64,000 nt of DNA from Arthrobacter gengyunqii (GTDB taxonomy: Bacteria; Actinomycetota; Actinomycetes; Actinomycetales; Micrococcaceae): the NCBI RefSeq assembly GCF_023022985.1, contig NZ_CP095461.1, positions 2,852,001-2,916,000 of the forward strand, given 5' to 3'. Of the stretch, positions 46,442-55,330 are shown in pieces. A program made the position numbers and the translations under genes. Positions within the stretch are counted from its first letter, which is position 1; each line of letters opens with the position of its first letter. The notes beneath the pieces are model-generated. The model was not told the origin of the DNA. It worked only from the letters and a program-made list of their open reading frames with translations, and searched no databases.

Positions 46442-47724
46442 GCGTCGAAAGCCGCGTCCATGTCGCCGAGGATTTGATCCACCGTCTTCTGGCCCGTGAA
46501 CAGCCCGGGAACGCCCTCCTGCATCGCCTGCAGAACTGCGTCCGGCCAGATTCCCAGACCGGGCTCGGAGATGACTTGGTCATCCGTGACGAACTTCCCG
46601 ATAGGTGCGTACACCTCCGGCAACGTCTCTTCATTCAGCTCCCCGGCGGGGATTCCGCCCGTGAGTTCGGCGATCTGCTGACGCTGCGACGGTTCCACCA
46701 GCCAGTCGATGTAGGCCTGGATCGCTTCGTCCTTCTCGCTCGCCGCGCTGGATGAGACCGTGTACTTCACCGAGTTGATGACACGACGGTTCTCGGCCGT
46801 CTGGCCGGGAAAGGCCTGCACCGAAAATCCCTCGGCAGGAAGGGCATCGGCAAGAACCTTCCAGATGTCGGCCTCACCGGTGCTGAGCGACGCGAGAGGA
46901 GGCGTGACGCCCGCCATCACATCTGCAAGGAACTCGCCGGCTGCTGCCTCAGCGCCATCCTGGTAACAACCTGCGCTGAACATGTCAGAGACGGTCTGCA
47001 ACGCGTAGTGCCAACCCTCGGTGTCGCTGAAGGTGACCTCGTTGCGCGCACGTTTCTCATCCCAGTCGGGGTCTTTCGCATAGACCGAACTAGTTGCTAC
47101 CAACAGCGTCTGTCCGTCCGCGGTGAACGGGTTGCCGAACTGTCCGAGCGTGAACGACAGGTTCTGGCCCTTGGCTGCCGTGCACATCGCCAGCATCTCG
47201 TCGATCGTCTCCGGCCATTTGCCACCCAGGGCTTCTAGGTTCGAGTCGATAGTCACCGCGGTCTTCGGGACGGTCCACAGCGGAAAGCCATATGCCTTTC
47301 CGTCCACCGAGTATGCGGCGAGCTCGTCCGGGTTGATGAGATCGGTGGCTGCTCCAGTGACTTCGCCGAGAAGGTCTGCTTCCCCGAGCGTGGTGACACC
47401 TGTACCCACCCCGTTGGTGCCCGGCTCGGTCAGGAACATGTCCGGTGCGTTGCCGCCCTGCAGCCGGGTGCTCAGCGCAGAGTTGTAGCCGTCAATGGGG
47501 ATCGCCTCAACCTCGACCTTAGCGCCGGTTTGCTCCTCGTAGCTCTCGGCCATCGTCTCCCAGGTATTGGAGTTGGCTATGGCCGGGTAAGCGAAGGTGA
47601 TTGTGTCATCGAGGCCCGATGCTTCCGTCGCGGTCGAACAGCCACCCAAGAGCGGGACACAGAGCGCCATCGCGGCGACAGCGGCTCCACTTCGGAGGTT
47701 GTGTCGGTGATTATTCATGTTCAT
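46438..47724 (-). CDS. Sugar-type ABC transporter substrate-binding lipoprotein
   Basis: 428 residues. Signal peptide with lipobox LLGGCST. The body has SBP_bac_1 features (TITFAYPAIANSNTWETMAE, then LSTRLQGGNAPDMFLTEPGT). GGAG lies 4 nt before ATG 47724. Located between the meta-cleavage genes and the permeases, so it probably binds the pathway substrate or a conjugate of it. Confidence 0.87.
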   Translation of the reverse strand: MNMNNHRHNLRSGAAVAAMALCVPLLGGCSTATEASGLDDTITFAYPAIANSNTWETMAESYEEQTGAKVEVEAIPIDGYNSALSTRLQGGNAPDMFLTEPGTNGVGTGVTTLGEADLLGEVTGAATDLINPDELAAYSVDGKAYGFPLWTVPKTAVTIDSNLEALGGKWPETIDEMLAMCTAAKGQNLSFTLGQFGNPFTADGQTLLVATSSVYAKDPDWDEKRARNEVTFSDTEGWHYALQTVSDMFSAGCYQDGAEAAAGEFLADVMAGVTPPLASLSTGEADIWKVLADALPAEGFSVQAFPGQTAENRRVINSVKYTVSSSAASEKDEAIQAYIDWLVEPSQRQQIAELTGGIPAGELNEETLPEVYAPIGKFVTDDQVISEPGLGIWPDAVLQAMQEGVPGLFTGQKTVDQILGDMDAAFDA

Positions 47725-47797
47725 CGTTCTCCTGCTGGTCGTTCGCTTCTCGCGACGTTGCGAGCAGCGTTGTTCCGGTAAGTTCAGTGGCGCTTCG

Positions 47798-48655
47798 TCA
47801 CAGATGGAATTCGTGTTTCATTTCCTTCAGCCCTACCGTCTCCGCGATGACAGAGTTTTCAATGCGTCCGACGCCATCAATCTCGACGGCGATCCGGTCG
47901 CCAGGTTTGAGGAAGACCTGCGGATCACGGCGGTAACCTACTCCGCCGGGAGTCCCAGTTAGGACGACATCGCCGGGTTCCAAGACGGTGAATGCGGACA
48001 GCTCCGCGATTAGCCGAGGAACGTCAAAAACCAGCTGAGACAGTGTGGACTCCTGCACCACAACATCGTTCAGAGTGGTGCGAATCCCCGAGTCAGCCAA
48101 CGCAACCTCATCTGGCGTGACAATCCAGGGGCCAAGTGGGGTTGAGTTGTCCCATGCCTTGCCCTGTAGCCATTGATGCGTCTTGTACTGGAAGTCGCGC
48201 ATCGTAACGTCGTTGGCGACCGTGAATCCGAGGACATGATCGAAGGCATCTTCTTCGCTGATGCGACGACCAGCCTTGCCGATGACGACGGCGAGCTCAC
48301 CTTCCCAATCGACTTGCTGCGACTCAACCGGCAGCTGGATTGGGTCGCTCGCCCCGATGAGGTTTGACGCAAATTTCGAGAACAACACGGGGTAGGTGGG
48401 GAGATCCCGCTTGGTCTCGGCGATGTGATCCCGATAGTTCAGGCCCACGCAGAAAATTCTGCGCGGATCCGGGCTCGATGGCAGGAGCGAGACGCTCGCA
48501 AGCGGCACCCGCTTCGTATCGTCGATTTCCGCTCTCCGAAGTGCGTCGGCACCGGAACGCACGGTGAGCAACGCGTCTGCGAACGGGGTGACTGTGTCGT
48601 TGTTGAGGACCCCGATCCGTGCGGTCCCTCCGTCGCGATACGAGATGAACTTCAT
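47798..48655 (-). CDS. Fumarylacetoacetate hydrolase family protein
   Basis: 285 residues from ATG 48655, in ATGA overlap with the dioxygenase. RIFCVGLNYRDHIAETKRDL, the metal-binding WEGELAVVIGK and GFTVANDVTMRD are the FAH motifs. GTPGGVGYRRDPQVFLKPGD closes the domain. Relatives are isomerase/decarboxylases or acylpyruvate hydrolases acting on ring-cleavage products. Cytoplasmic, Mg2+- or Mn2+-dependent. Confidence 0.9.
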   Translation of the reverse strand: MKFISYRDGGTARIGVLNNDTVTPFADALLTVRSGADALRRAEIDDTKRVPLASVSLLPSSPDPRRIFCVGLNYRDHIAETKRDLPTYPVLFSKFASNLIGASDPIQLPVESQQVDWEGELAVVIGKAGRRISEEDAFDHVLGFTVANDVTMRDFQYKTHQWLQGKAWDNSTPLGPWIVTPDEVALADSGIRTTLNDVVVQESTLSQLVFDVPRLIAELSAFTVLEPGDVVLTGTPGGVGYRRDPQVFLKPGDRIAVEIDGVGRIENSVIAETVGLKEMKHEFHL

Positions 48656-49605
48656 CGGTTCGTCCCCGCCGGTAAGCCGCTGCTCTCGCTGGTCGTACGC
48701 CAGCTGGGCAACTGCCCGCCCCACAGGTTGACGCTCTCCGGAACCGGATGCCACTTGCGTGGAACATAATCCACCTTCTCGTCGTAGAACTTCTCCATCT
48801 CGGCGGACAGTTCGATGTGGTTGCCGGCCGGGTCGTCGAAGAACACGAACAGATTGTTTCCCGGACCATGGCGCCCGGGGCCCCACTGCACTCGGACGCC
48901 GATTTCGGTGAGCCGATCACACCAGGCCTTGAAGTCCTCCCATTCAGCGAGATCGTAGGAGTAATGATCGAGGATCCCGGCCCTTCCGACGTTTACGATC
49001 GCCAGGGTGTGGTGATCGCGGTCGCTGCGCAGCCAGCAGAACCGTCCATCAGCGAGCTGGTCGCTCAAGCGGAAACCGATGATGTTGGCGAAGAAGTCGA
49101 CCATGCCCTGCACATCCGCAGTGCCGATGGTCGTGTGCTGAAACTTGATGGGCCGGCGCCCGGGATCGGCGACACCCTCCCCCTGGCGCCGGACTGGTGA
49201 GTGGAAGTGCACGGCCACGCCGTCAGGGTTGAGTACCGAAATCCCCTCGGCCGAGCCCGCCGGCGCGTCGATGAATCCCTGATCGAGCGAGGCGAAGGTG
49301 AGCCCGGCGTCGGTCAGGCGCTGCCGGATGCCGGCGATACCCCCGGCATCTCTGACTTCGAACCCGAAATGGTCAAGCCCCGGATCACCGGGTGTCAGGT
49401 CGAGGACGTGGTGTCCCGTGCCCCAGCCCAGCCGTACGCCTCCGCCCGGTAGCTCATCCTGGCGCACCAGGCTGAGCACCGTCGTGTAGAAATCTTCTGC
49501 CCCCGCAACATCGGGCACTCGAAAGCCGATGTGTGAGACGGAAGTTTCGCGCAGAATCCCGGCATTCCCGTTCTCCACGAGTTCGACGCGGTTCTCGGTG
49601 TTCAT
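48652..49605 (-). CDS. Type I extradiol ring-cleavage dioxygenase (VOC superfamily)
   Basis: 317 residues, two VOC domains. The C-terminal domain has the iron ligands His157 (FQHTTIG), His214 (LDHYSYDL) and Glu265 (GNHIELSAE). Active type I enzymes use exactly this 2-His-1-carboxylate set. It should cleave a catechol next to the hydroxyls, giving a product for the FAH and aldehyde dehydrogenase neighbours. The ribosome site AAAGGGG precedes ATG 49605. Confidence 0.9.
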   Translation of the reverse strand: MNTENRVELVENGNAGILRETSVSHIGFRVPDVAGAEDFYTTVLSLVRQDELPGGGVRLGWGTGHHVLDLTPGDPGLDHFGFEVRDAGGIAGIRQRLTDAGLTFASLDQGFIDAPAGSAEGISVLNPDGVAVHFHSPVRRQGEGVADPGRRPIKFQHTTIGTADVQGMVDFFANIIGFRLSDQLADGRFCWLRSDRDHHTLAIVNVGRAGILDHYSYDLAEWEDFKAWCDRLTEIGVRVQWGPGRHGPGNNLFVFFDDPAGNHIELSAEMEKFYDEKVDYVPRKWHPVPESVNLWGGQLPSWRTTSESSGLPAGTNR

Positions 49606-49639
49606 ATAGCTGACCCCTTTGACGTTGCAGATGGCGCGC

Positions 49640-51076
49640 TCACGACGCGGAGCGATAGACGTGCTTGATTTCCTGAAACTCGGCTAGGCCACCTGGGCCG
49701 TTAAGCCGGCCAAGCCCACTTCGCTTGTAGCCTCCCTCTTCGAACTGGTCGAAGATCTGCGCCCACGCGTTGGTCCACACCGTGCCGGCCTCGACAGCCA
49801 TCGATACCCGCAGCGAGCGGGCACCGTCGGTCGTCCACACGGATGCCGAGAGTCCGTATTGGGTGGCATTCGCCCGTGCAATCGCCTCTTCTTCGTCTTT
49901 AAAGGTCTCGAAGGTGGCGACGGGACCGAACAGCTCTTCCTGGATCAGCGGGGAGCTCAGATCCTGCACGCCGAGCAGCGCGGGTCGGTAGAAAGCGCCC
50001 GGCCCCTCGGTGGGACCGCCGCGGAGGATGACCTCGGCCGCGTTACTCAGCACGAGGTCATCGACGCGCCGCACCGAGGAGTGGTCTATCAAAGGGCCCA
50101 TGTCAGTGGTGGGTTCGATGCCGGCGCCGATGCGAACGGCCGAGAGAGAGGCGGAAAGCCTGTCCCGCAGTTCGTCCGCGATCGAGGCGTGCGCGATCAC
50201 TCGGCTGCCAGTCATGCAGAACTGGCCCGCGAACGTCGTAACCCCCGCAGTGAGCGTGGGCACGACGACGTCGAGGTCCGCGTCATCGAAGACAATCATC
50301 GGCGTCTTTCCGCCGAGCTCGAGCGATACCCGCTTGAGCAGGGGCGCGGCGTCGGCCATGATGCGTGCGCCGACGGCGGAGCTGCCGGTGTAGCTGACGA
50401 CACCGACCTTGGGGCTGGAGACCAGCTCTTTGGCGCCCTCGTCCCCGGACTCGGTGAAGAAGTTCACGATGCCCGGCGGGAGCGATTCAACCTGAGCGAA
50501 CAGGTCGGCGATCAGCGCGTTGGTTAACGCGGTCTGCGCGGGCATCTTGACGGCGACTGTACAGCCCGCCGCCAGCGCGGGAGCAATGGAACGAATGGCG
50601 AGAATCGCGGGAGAATTCCACGGCACGATCACTCCGGCCACCCCGACGGGTTCCCGGAGCAGCACCGATACTCCACCGGCAGTCTCGGCGGCCGCGCCGA
50701 GGTCAGTCAACGCGAGCCCGGCAAAGTATCGCAGCTTGGGCGCCGCGATGCTCAGCTCGAACTGTGCCTGGCCGAGCGGCTTGCCGTTTTCGAGGGTGAT
50801 CGCCAGCGCAATCTTGTCAAGGTTCTTCTCCAGTGCCAGCGAGAGGTCCCACAGTGCGCGTGCCCGTGCCGCTCGGTCCGAACGCCAGGAGGTGCTCCGG
50901 TAAGCCTGGTCAGCGGCGGCAATCGACTCCACCGCCGCTTCGTGACCGCCATCGTGGTACTGGCCCAGTATTTGGTCGGTTGCGGGATTAAGGGACTCAC
51001 GAATAGGACCGATGGAGCGCCAAACGCCACCGATGAGGTGGCAGCTGGGCGAGGAAGAGAAGGGGTGCGAGGACAT
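49640..51076 (-). CDS. Aldehyde dehydrogenase
   Basis: 478 residues from ATG 51076, with AAGGAG upstream. The catalytic Glu263 is in SLELGGKTPMIV and Cys287 is in FAGQFCMTG. VPWNSPAILAIRSIAPALAA and VVSYTGSSAVG bind NAD(P). It probably oxidises either a semialdehyde from ring cleavage or an aryl aldehyde. First gene of the leftward arm, divergent from the GntR gene. Confidence 0.92.
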   Translation of the reverse strand: MSSHPFSSSPSCHLIGGVWRSIGPIRESLNPATDQILGQYHDGGHEAAVESIAAADQAYRSTSWRSDRAARARALWDLSLALEKNLDKIALAITLENGKPLGQAQFELSIAAPKLRYFAGLALTDLGAAAETAGGVSVLLREPVGVAGVIVPWNSPAILAIRSIAPALAAGCTVAVKMPAQTALTNALIADLFAQVESLPPGIVNFFTESGDEGAKELVSSPKVGVVSYTGSSAVGARIMADAAPLLKRVSLELGGKTPMIVFDDADLDVVVPTLTAGVTTFAGQFCMTGSRVIAHASIADELRDRLSASLSAVRIGAGIEPTTDMGPLIDHSSVRRVDDLVLSNAAEVILRGGPTEGPGAFYRPALLGVQDLSSPLIQEELFGPVATFETFKDEEEAIARANATQYGLSASVWTTDGARSLRVSMAVEAGTVWTNAWAQIFDQFEEGGYKRSGLGRLNGPGGLAEFQEIKHVYRSAS

Positions 51077-51197
51077 CTTGCTTGACTCCTTGGTTACGGC
51101 GACGCTGCTCGTCTGCACAGCGAACCATATGAATAACGACTTATCAATAGAATTTCGAAATTAACGGTTGATTGCCGATACGATCGACCGAAGATGA

Positions 51198-51214
51198 CAT
51201 CGATACAATCGATG
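51198..51214. promoter_or_regulatory. Palindrome upstream of the GntR gene
   Basis: CATCGAT ACA ATCGATG is a perfect 7-bp inverted repeat, 22 nt before the GntR start and 120 nt before the divergent aldehyde dehydrogenase. The AT-rich intergenic region suggests that both promoters are here. Candidate GntR autoregulatory site. Confidence 0.5.
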
Positions 51215-51235
51215 AATCGTGAAGAAGGAGCCCTC

Positions 51236-51928
51236 ATGAACGACATCCCCCCTCCGGCTACCACACGCAGCGCCGTAATCTTCGACGCCCTTCGTGCGGA
51301 CATTTTGGGCGGGTTTTTTGAGCCCGGCAGTCGCCTGCAGTTCACGAAACTTGTGGAGCGGTACCAGTGCTCGATCGGGTCACTGAGGGAAGCTCTCCAG
51401 CGGCTGAGTGAGGTAGGTCTGGCCGAGTCGATCGCCCAGCAGGGCTTCCGCGTCATCGCTGTTTCGAATGAGGACCTCCGGGACTTGGTTGAGGCACGAA
51501 TGGAGATCGAGGTGACCGTGCTGCGTCATGCCATCCGCCACGGCGACATCTCATGGGAGGGTTCGTGCATTGCAGCCCTGCACATGCTGGATCGCACACC
51601 CCGGCATGTTGGCTCTTCCGACTTCCTGTCCGAGTCCTGGACGATTGCTCATGCGACCTTTCATCAGACGCTGCTGGAGGGGTGCCCGAACGGTCGACTT
51701 CTGGGTGTGGCAGCTCGGCTGCGCGACGTGGCCGAGCTATACCGGCACTGGACGACAACTCACGATGATGACCTCAACGGGGCTGCCAATGCGGAGCACC
51801 ACGCGATTCTTGACGCTGCTCTGGCACGTGACGCCGAGCAGGCGGGCAATCTTCTACGCGCGCACATCGAACGGGCGCATGCCCCGTTGCGCCCACGTGC
51901 GGCACAGCTCGGCGGCGCAATCCAGTAA
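51236..51928 (+). CDS. GntR family regulator (FadR/FCD subfamily)
   Basis: 230 residues from ATG 51236, with AAGGAG 7 nt upstream. The winged helix is IFDALRADILGGFFEPGSRL and IGSLREALQRLSEVGLAESI. The C-terminal FCD domain has HAIRH, HATFHQTLLEG and HHAILDAALARD, where metal-binding His residues are expected. Such regulators repress catabolic operons until an organic acid binds. It sits between both arms of the aromatic cluster. Confidence 0.92.
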   Translation: MNDIPPPATTRSAVIFDALRADILGGFFEPGSRLQFTKLVERYQCSIGSLREALQRLSEVGLAESIAQQGFRVIAVSNEDLRDLVEARMEIEVTVLRHAIRHGDISWEGSCIAALHMLDRTPRHVGSSDFLSESWTIAHATFHQTLLEGCPNGRLLGVAARLRDVAELYRHWTTTHDDDLNGAANAEHHAILDAALARDAEQAGNLLRAHIERAHAPLRPRAAQLGGAIQ

Positions 51929-51967
51929 CGACCACCCGGTGACAGTCGATTTCAAAAAGACATTGAT

Positions 51968-51982
51968 TGTCACAATATGACA
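51968..51982. promoter_or_regulatory. Inverted repeat before the monooxygenase operon
   Basis: TGTCA, 5 nt, TGACA lies 65 nt before the luciferase-like monooxygenase start, in an AT-rich stretch. Candidate operator for GntR or the downstream IclR protein. Confidence 0.45.
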
Positions 51983-52046
51983 GTGTAGTGTCCTCACATG
52001 TGCCGCGAAAAGTGGTGCGATCAACGGCGATCACGAGGAGAAAAAC

Positions 52047-53150
52047 ATGCATGTAGGTTTCGCCACAGGCTTCCAGCACCAAAGCGGAAACGACGTTAAT
52101 GACACCACCTTCCTGAAGGAAGATCTGGACATGGCGGTAGAGGCGGAAGACCTCGGCTTCCAGTCCATCTGGGTGACAGAGCACCACTTCACGAACTACT
52201 CGATCTCGCCATCGCCCTTCCAGTCACTTGCTTACCTCGCCGGCCGTACCCGCCACGTCAAACTCGGCACCCAGGTTGTAGTGCTCCCGTGGAACGACCC
52301 CGTGCGCGTCGCCGAGCAGGCGCTCTGGCTCGACAACGTCACCGAGGGTCGCCTCGTCCTGGGCTTCGGTCGCGGTCTGGGCAAGAACGAGTACGACGGC
52401 TTACGCGTCGACATCAACCAGACACGCGAGCTCTACCGCGAACACGCGGAGCTCATCATCGAGGCACTCGAGACGGGCGTCATCGAAGGCGGGGAGATTA
52501 CAAAGCAGCCCCGCAGAGAATTGCGCCCCCGCCCCTACCGCAGCTTCGAAGGGCGGATTTTCGGATCTGCCGGCTCGCCGCAGTCCGTGCGGACGGTCGC
52601 CGAGCTGGGGATCGGGATCATGATCATCAACCCTGAGCCCCGCTCCAACCTCGGCGTCGACTTCGACACCTACCACAAGGTGTGGGACGCCACTCACGGA
52701 GAGAGCAAGAAGGCACCGGCACCGCTCCTGTCCGGCACGATCTTCGTCGACGAGAGCAGCGACCGCGCGAAGGAACTCTCACGGGAGTACCACCGGGTGA
52801 ATTTCCGGGCTGCCGTCCGTAACTACGGCATGGACCAAGCTGACTTCGGTACCACCAAGGGCAACGAGTTTTACCAGGGCATGCGGATCTCGCCCGAGAA
52901 AATCGATGAGATGGCCGACAACATGGGCACAGTGATGCCCGCGGGCAATCCCACCGAGATTCTGGAGATTCTGGATCGCCTGAAGCAGGAATCCAACCTC
53001 CAGGGTTTCTTCCCCCACTTCCACTTCGGGGGCATGCCCCGCGAAGAGGCACGTCGCAACATGAATCTCTTCGCAGATAAGTGTCTCCCTGAGATCAAGA
53101 GCTGGCCTGCAGACAGCTCCTTGGACGAGCCCGCCCCTGTCGGCGCGTGA
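52047..53150 (+). CDS. Luciferase-like flavin-dependent monooxygenase
   Basis: 367 residues from ATG 52047, with GAGGAG upstream. Bacterial-luciferase-family features are present: MAVEAEDLGFQSIWVTEHHF, then YLAGRTRHVKLGTQVVVLPW, NDPVRVAEQALWLDNVTEGR and LVLGFGRGLGKNEYDGLRVD. It uses reduced flavin, presumably from the reductase at 42355 or a housekeeping enzyme. Role might be Baeyer-Villiger-type or hydroxylation; not decidable from sequence. Confidence 0.9.
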   Translation: MHVGFATGFQHQSGNDVNDTTFLKEDLDMAVEAEDLGFQSIWVTEHHFTNYSISPSPFQSLAYLAGRTRHVKLGTQVVVLPWNDPVRVAEQALWLDNVTEGRLVLGFGRGLGKNEYDGLRVDINQTRELYREHAELIIEALETGVIEGGEITKQPRRELRPRPYRSFEGRIFGSAGSPQSVRTVAELGIGIMIINPEPRSNLGVDFDTYHKVWDATHGESKKAPAPLLSGTIFVDESSDRAKELSREYHRVNFRAAVRNYGMDQADFGTTKGNEFYQGMRISPEKIDEMADNMGTVMPAGNPTEILEILDRLKQESNLQGFFPHFHFGGMPREEARRNMNLFADKCLPEIKSWPADSSLDEPAPVGA

Positions 53151-53174
53151 CGGGACGGTTGAGGGAGAACATCG

Positions 53175-54083
53175 ATGCGTGATCTAAAGGGCCGAGTCGC
53201 ATTCGTCACCGGTGGCGGCAGCGGGATCGGGCTGGGCATTGTTGAGGGGCTCCTCGATCGCGGGGTGGCCGTGATGGTGGCCGACCTGCGCGAGGATCAC
53301 CTCGCCGAGGCCAGCGAAAGGCTCGCCGGCAGGGGGAAAGTCTCCACGATCGCTGTCGACGTCGCCGACCGGGATGCCATGGCTGCGGCCGCCAAGCATA
53401 CCCTTGAGGTCTACGGCCGCTGCGACATCCTTGTCAACAATGCGGGCGTTGGGATCAACCCCACGGTCGACGAGGTCGCCTACGCCGACTGGGACTGGGT
53501 GCTGGCGGTGAACCTCGGCGGTGTAATTAACGGGGTCATGTCGTTCCTTCCCGAGATGCTGCGTCGGGGGGAGGGGCATATTGTGACAACTTCGTCGATG
53601 GCGGGACTGCTCCCCACAGCGAATAACTTCATCTATGCGACGTCGAAGTACGCGGTGCGGGGCATGAGCGACTCATTGCGTCTGACACTCGCGCCGCGCG
53701 GGGTGGGCGTGTCCGTTCTCTACCCGGGGCTGACCCGCAGCCGGATCCTGGTCTCCGAAGAGAACCGGCACGAGCGCTTTCTGGTCGATCGTCCGACATC
53801 CGCGGCGGCGGGCGGGCCGGTGGTGCCGGGCGACGAGGCGGGCATGGATCCCCGTGATGTGGGCGAAGCGGTGGTCGAGGGCATCATTCTCAATAAGGGA
53901 TACATCCTTTCCCACGCTGAATTTGGGGACGAATTGGCGGCACATTTCGCGTCGATCCTGGCTGAAAACCCTGCACCGCAAGAGATCGACCCGGGCCGGC
54001 TGTTCCTCGAGAATTCCCGGCGCGCTGAGACGGAAGCTGCGATGCGTGCGGTGCAGCGCATCACCGCGGGAGAGCTGCCATGA
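53175..54083 (+). CDS. Short-chain dehydrogenase/reductase
   Basis: 302 residues. The cofactor motif TGGGSGIG is at 12-19, NNAG at 88-91, and catalytic Tyr154 and Lys158 are in YATSKYA. The C-terminus is longer than in classical SDRs by about 40 residues. Likely oxidises or reduces an alcohol/ketone side chain of the aromatic substrate. The stop overlaps the next ATG (ATGA). Confidence 0.92.
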   Translation: MRDLKGRVAFVTGGGSGIGLGIVEGLLDRGVAVMVADLREDHLAEASERLAGRGKVSTIAVDVADRDAMAAAAKHTLEVYGRCDILVNNAGVGINPTVDEVAYADWDWVLAVNLGGVINGVMSFLPEMLRRGEGHIVTTSSMAGLLPTANNFIYATSKYAVRGMSDSLRLTLAPRGVGVSVLYPGLTRSRILVSEENRHERFLVDRPTSAAAGGPVVPGDEAGMDPRDVGEAVVEGIILNKGYILSHAEFGDELAAHFASILAENPAPQEIDPGRLFLENSRRAETEAAMRAVQRITAGELP

Positions 54084-55330
54084 CCGACCACGCTCCCGTT
54101 GCGCCTCCGATCAGCGGGAGCAGCACCTCGACGATCGCTCCCCCGGAGCCGAACCTGACGTCGGAAGAGCTGCTGCGACGGGCAGACGACCTACGACCGC
54201 TGCTTCGCGAGCAGCAGGCGCAGACTGAGGCCCGTGGCAACATCTCGGCCGAGACGAACGCCGTTCTCGTGAACTCGGGGTTCTACCGAGTGATCCAGCC
54301 CCGCACGTTCGGGGGGTATGGTTTCGACCTTCCCACCTATGTGCGACTGACGATGGCGATCTCCCGCGGCTGCCCCGAAACAGGATGGGTACTCTCGCTC
54401 GTACTGGGACATGTGCACCAACTGTCATCCTTCCCCCTGCATGCGCAGGTGGAGGCCTACGGTGAGCTCGGCGATTTCCGCGCACCGGAAGTCGCTGCCC
54501 CGCAGGGTCGCGGCGTTGCCGAACCCGGCGGCTACCGGGTGAGCGGGGCCTGGGATTACGCATCCGGCTGTGAACATGCGACTCATATCCTCCTCGCGTT
54601 CGTCGACAACGACACGGCACCCGGCGGATCACCCGTTCGAATGGGACTATTCGAACGATCCAACTACGAGATCGTGAAGAATTGGGATGTCATCGGCATG
54701 CAGGGCACGGGATCCAACCGCGTCGTGCTCGAAGACGTCTTTGTTCCCGCGCACCGCGTGAAGGTTTTCCCGCATAAACAAGTCCTTCCGTTGCCGGAGG
54801 CCTACAGTGACAGCCCGCTCTTCAGCGGCCCCGCTCGCCCGTTCATCATTATGGAGTCGGCTTCGGTCGTCGTCGGTGCCGCGGAGGGCGCAATGGATCT
54901 CTACGAAGAGAGCTTCCTCACCCGTAAGGCGAACACTCCAGCCGGTGCCGCGCGAGATCAACTCGCGGAGTACCAACTCAACTTCGGGCGCGCCCGAGCG
55001 CTGGTCGACACCGCCCGCGCGGCATTGCTGCAGACAGCGACCGACTACATGGCGGTTGCGCGAACGAGTCAGCAGACGGGAGATCCATGCCCGGAAGACG
55101 CAGCACGCCGACTCACATTGACCGTGTTGCAGACGGTCCATATGGCGCACGAAGCCGTCGACATTATCTTCCGCACGGTCGGCTCGTCAGCGTCACGGAG
55201 CGACTCGATGCTCGGACGGTACTGGCGCAACGTGGGGGTGCTCCGCGGCCACCTCGCTCATCAGTCCGACAGCGCCGCGATCAACTACGGCCGCACGCAC
55301 TTTGGGCATGAACCAGTGGGGGTCGCCTGA
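54080..55330 (+). CDS. Acyl-CoA-dehydrogenase-fold flavin monooxygenase (HsaA/HpaB C2-like)
   Basis: 416 residues. SGFYRVIQPRTFGGYGFDLP, CPETGWVLSLVLGH, YRVSGAWDYASGCEHATHIL and WDVIGMQGTGSNRVVLEDVF are typical of oxygenase components such as HsaA and the Acinetobacter p-hydroxyphenylacetate hydroxylase. These use reduced flavin to hydroxylate a phenol ortho to the OH, making the catechol that the extradiol enzyme cleaves. The matching reductase is at 42355. Confidence 0.9.
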   Translation: MTDHAPVAPPISGSSTSTIAPPEPNLTSEELLRRADDLRPLLREQQAQTEARGNISAETNAVLVNSGFYRVIQPRTFGGYGFDLPTYVRLTMAISRGCPETGWVLSLVLGHVHQLSSFPLHAQVEAYGELGDFRAPEVAAPQGRGVAEPGGYRVSGAWDYASGCEHATHILLAFVDNDTAPGGSPVRMGLFERSNYEIVKNWDVIGMQGTGSNRVVLEDVFVPAHRVKVFPHKQVLPLPEAYSDSPLFSGPARPFIIMESASVVVGAAEGAMDLYEESFLTRKANTPAGAARDQLAEYQLNFGRARALVDTARAALLQTATDYMAVARTSQQTGDPCPEDAARRLTLTVLQTVHMAHEAVDIIFRTVGSSASRSDSMLGRYWRNVGVLRGHLAHQSDSAAINYGRTHFGHEPVGVA

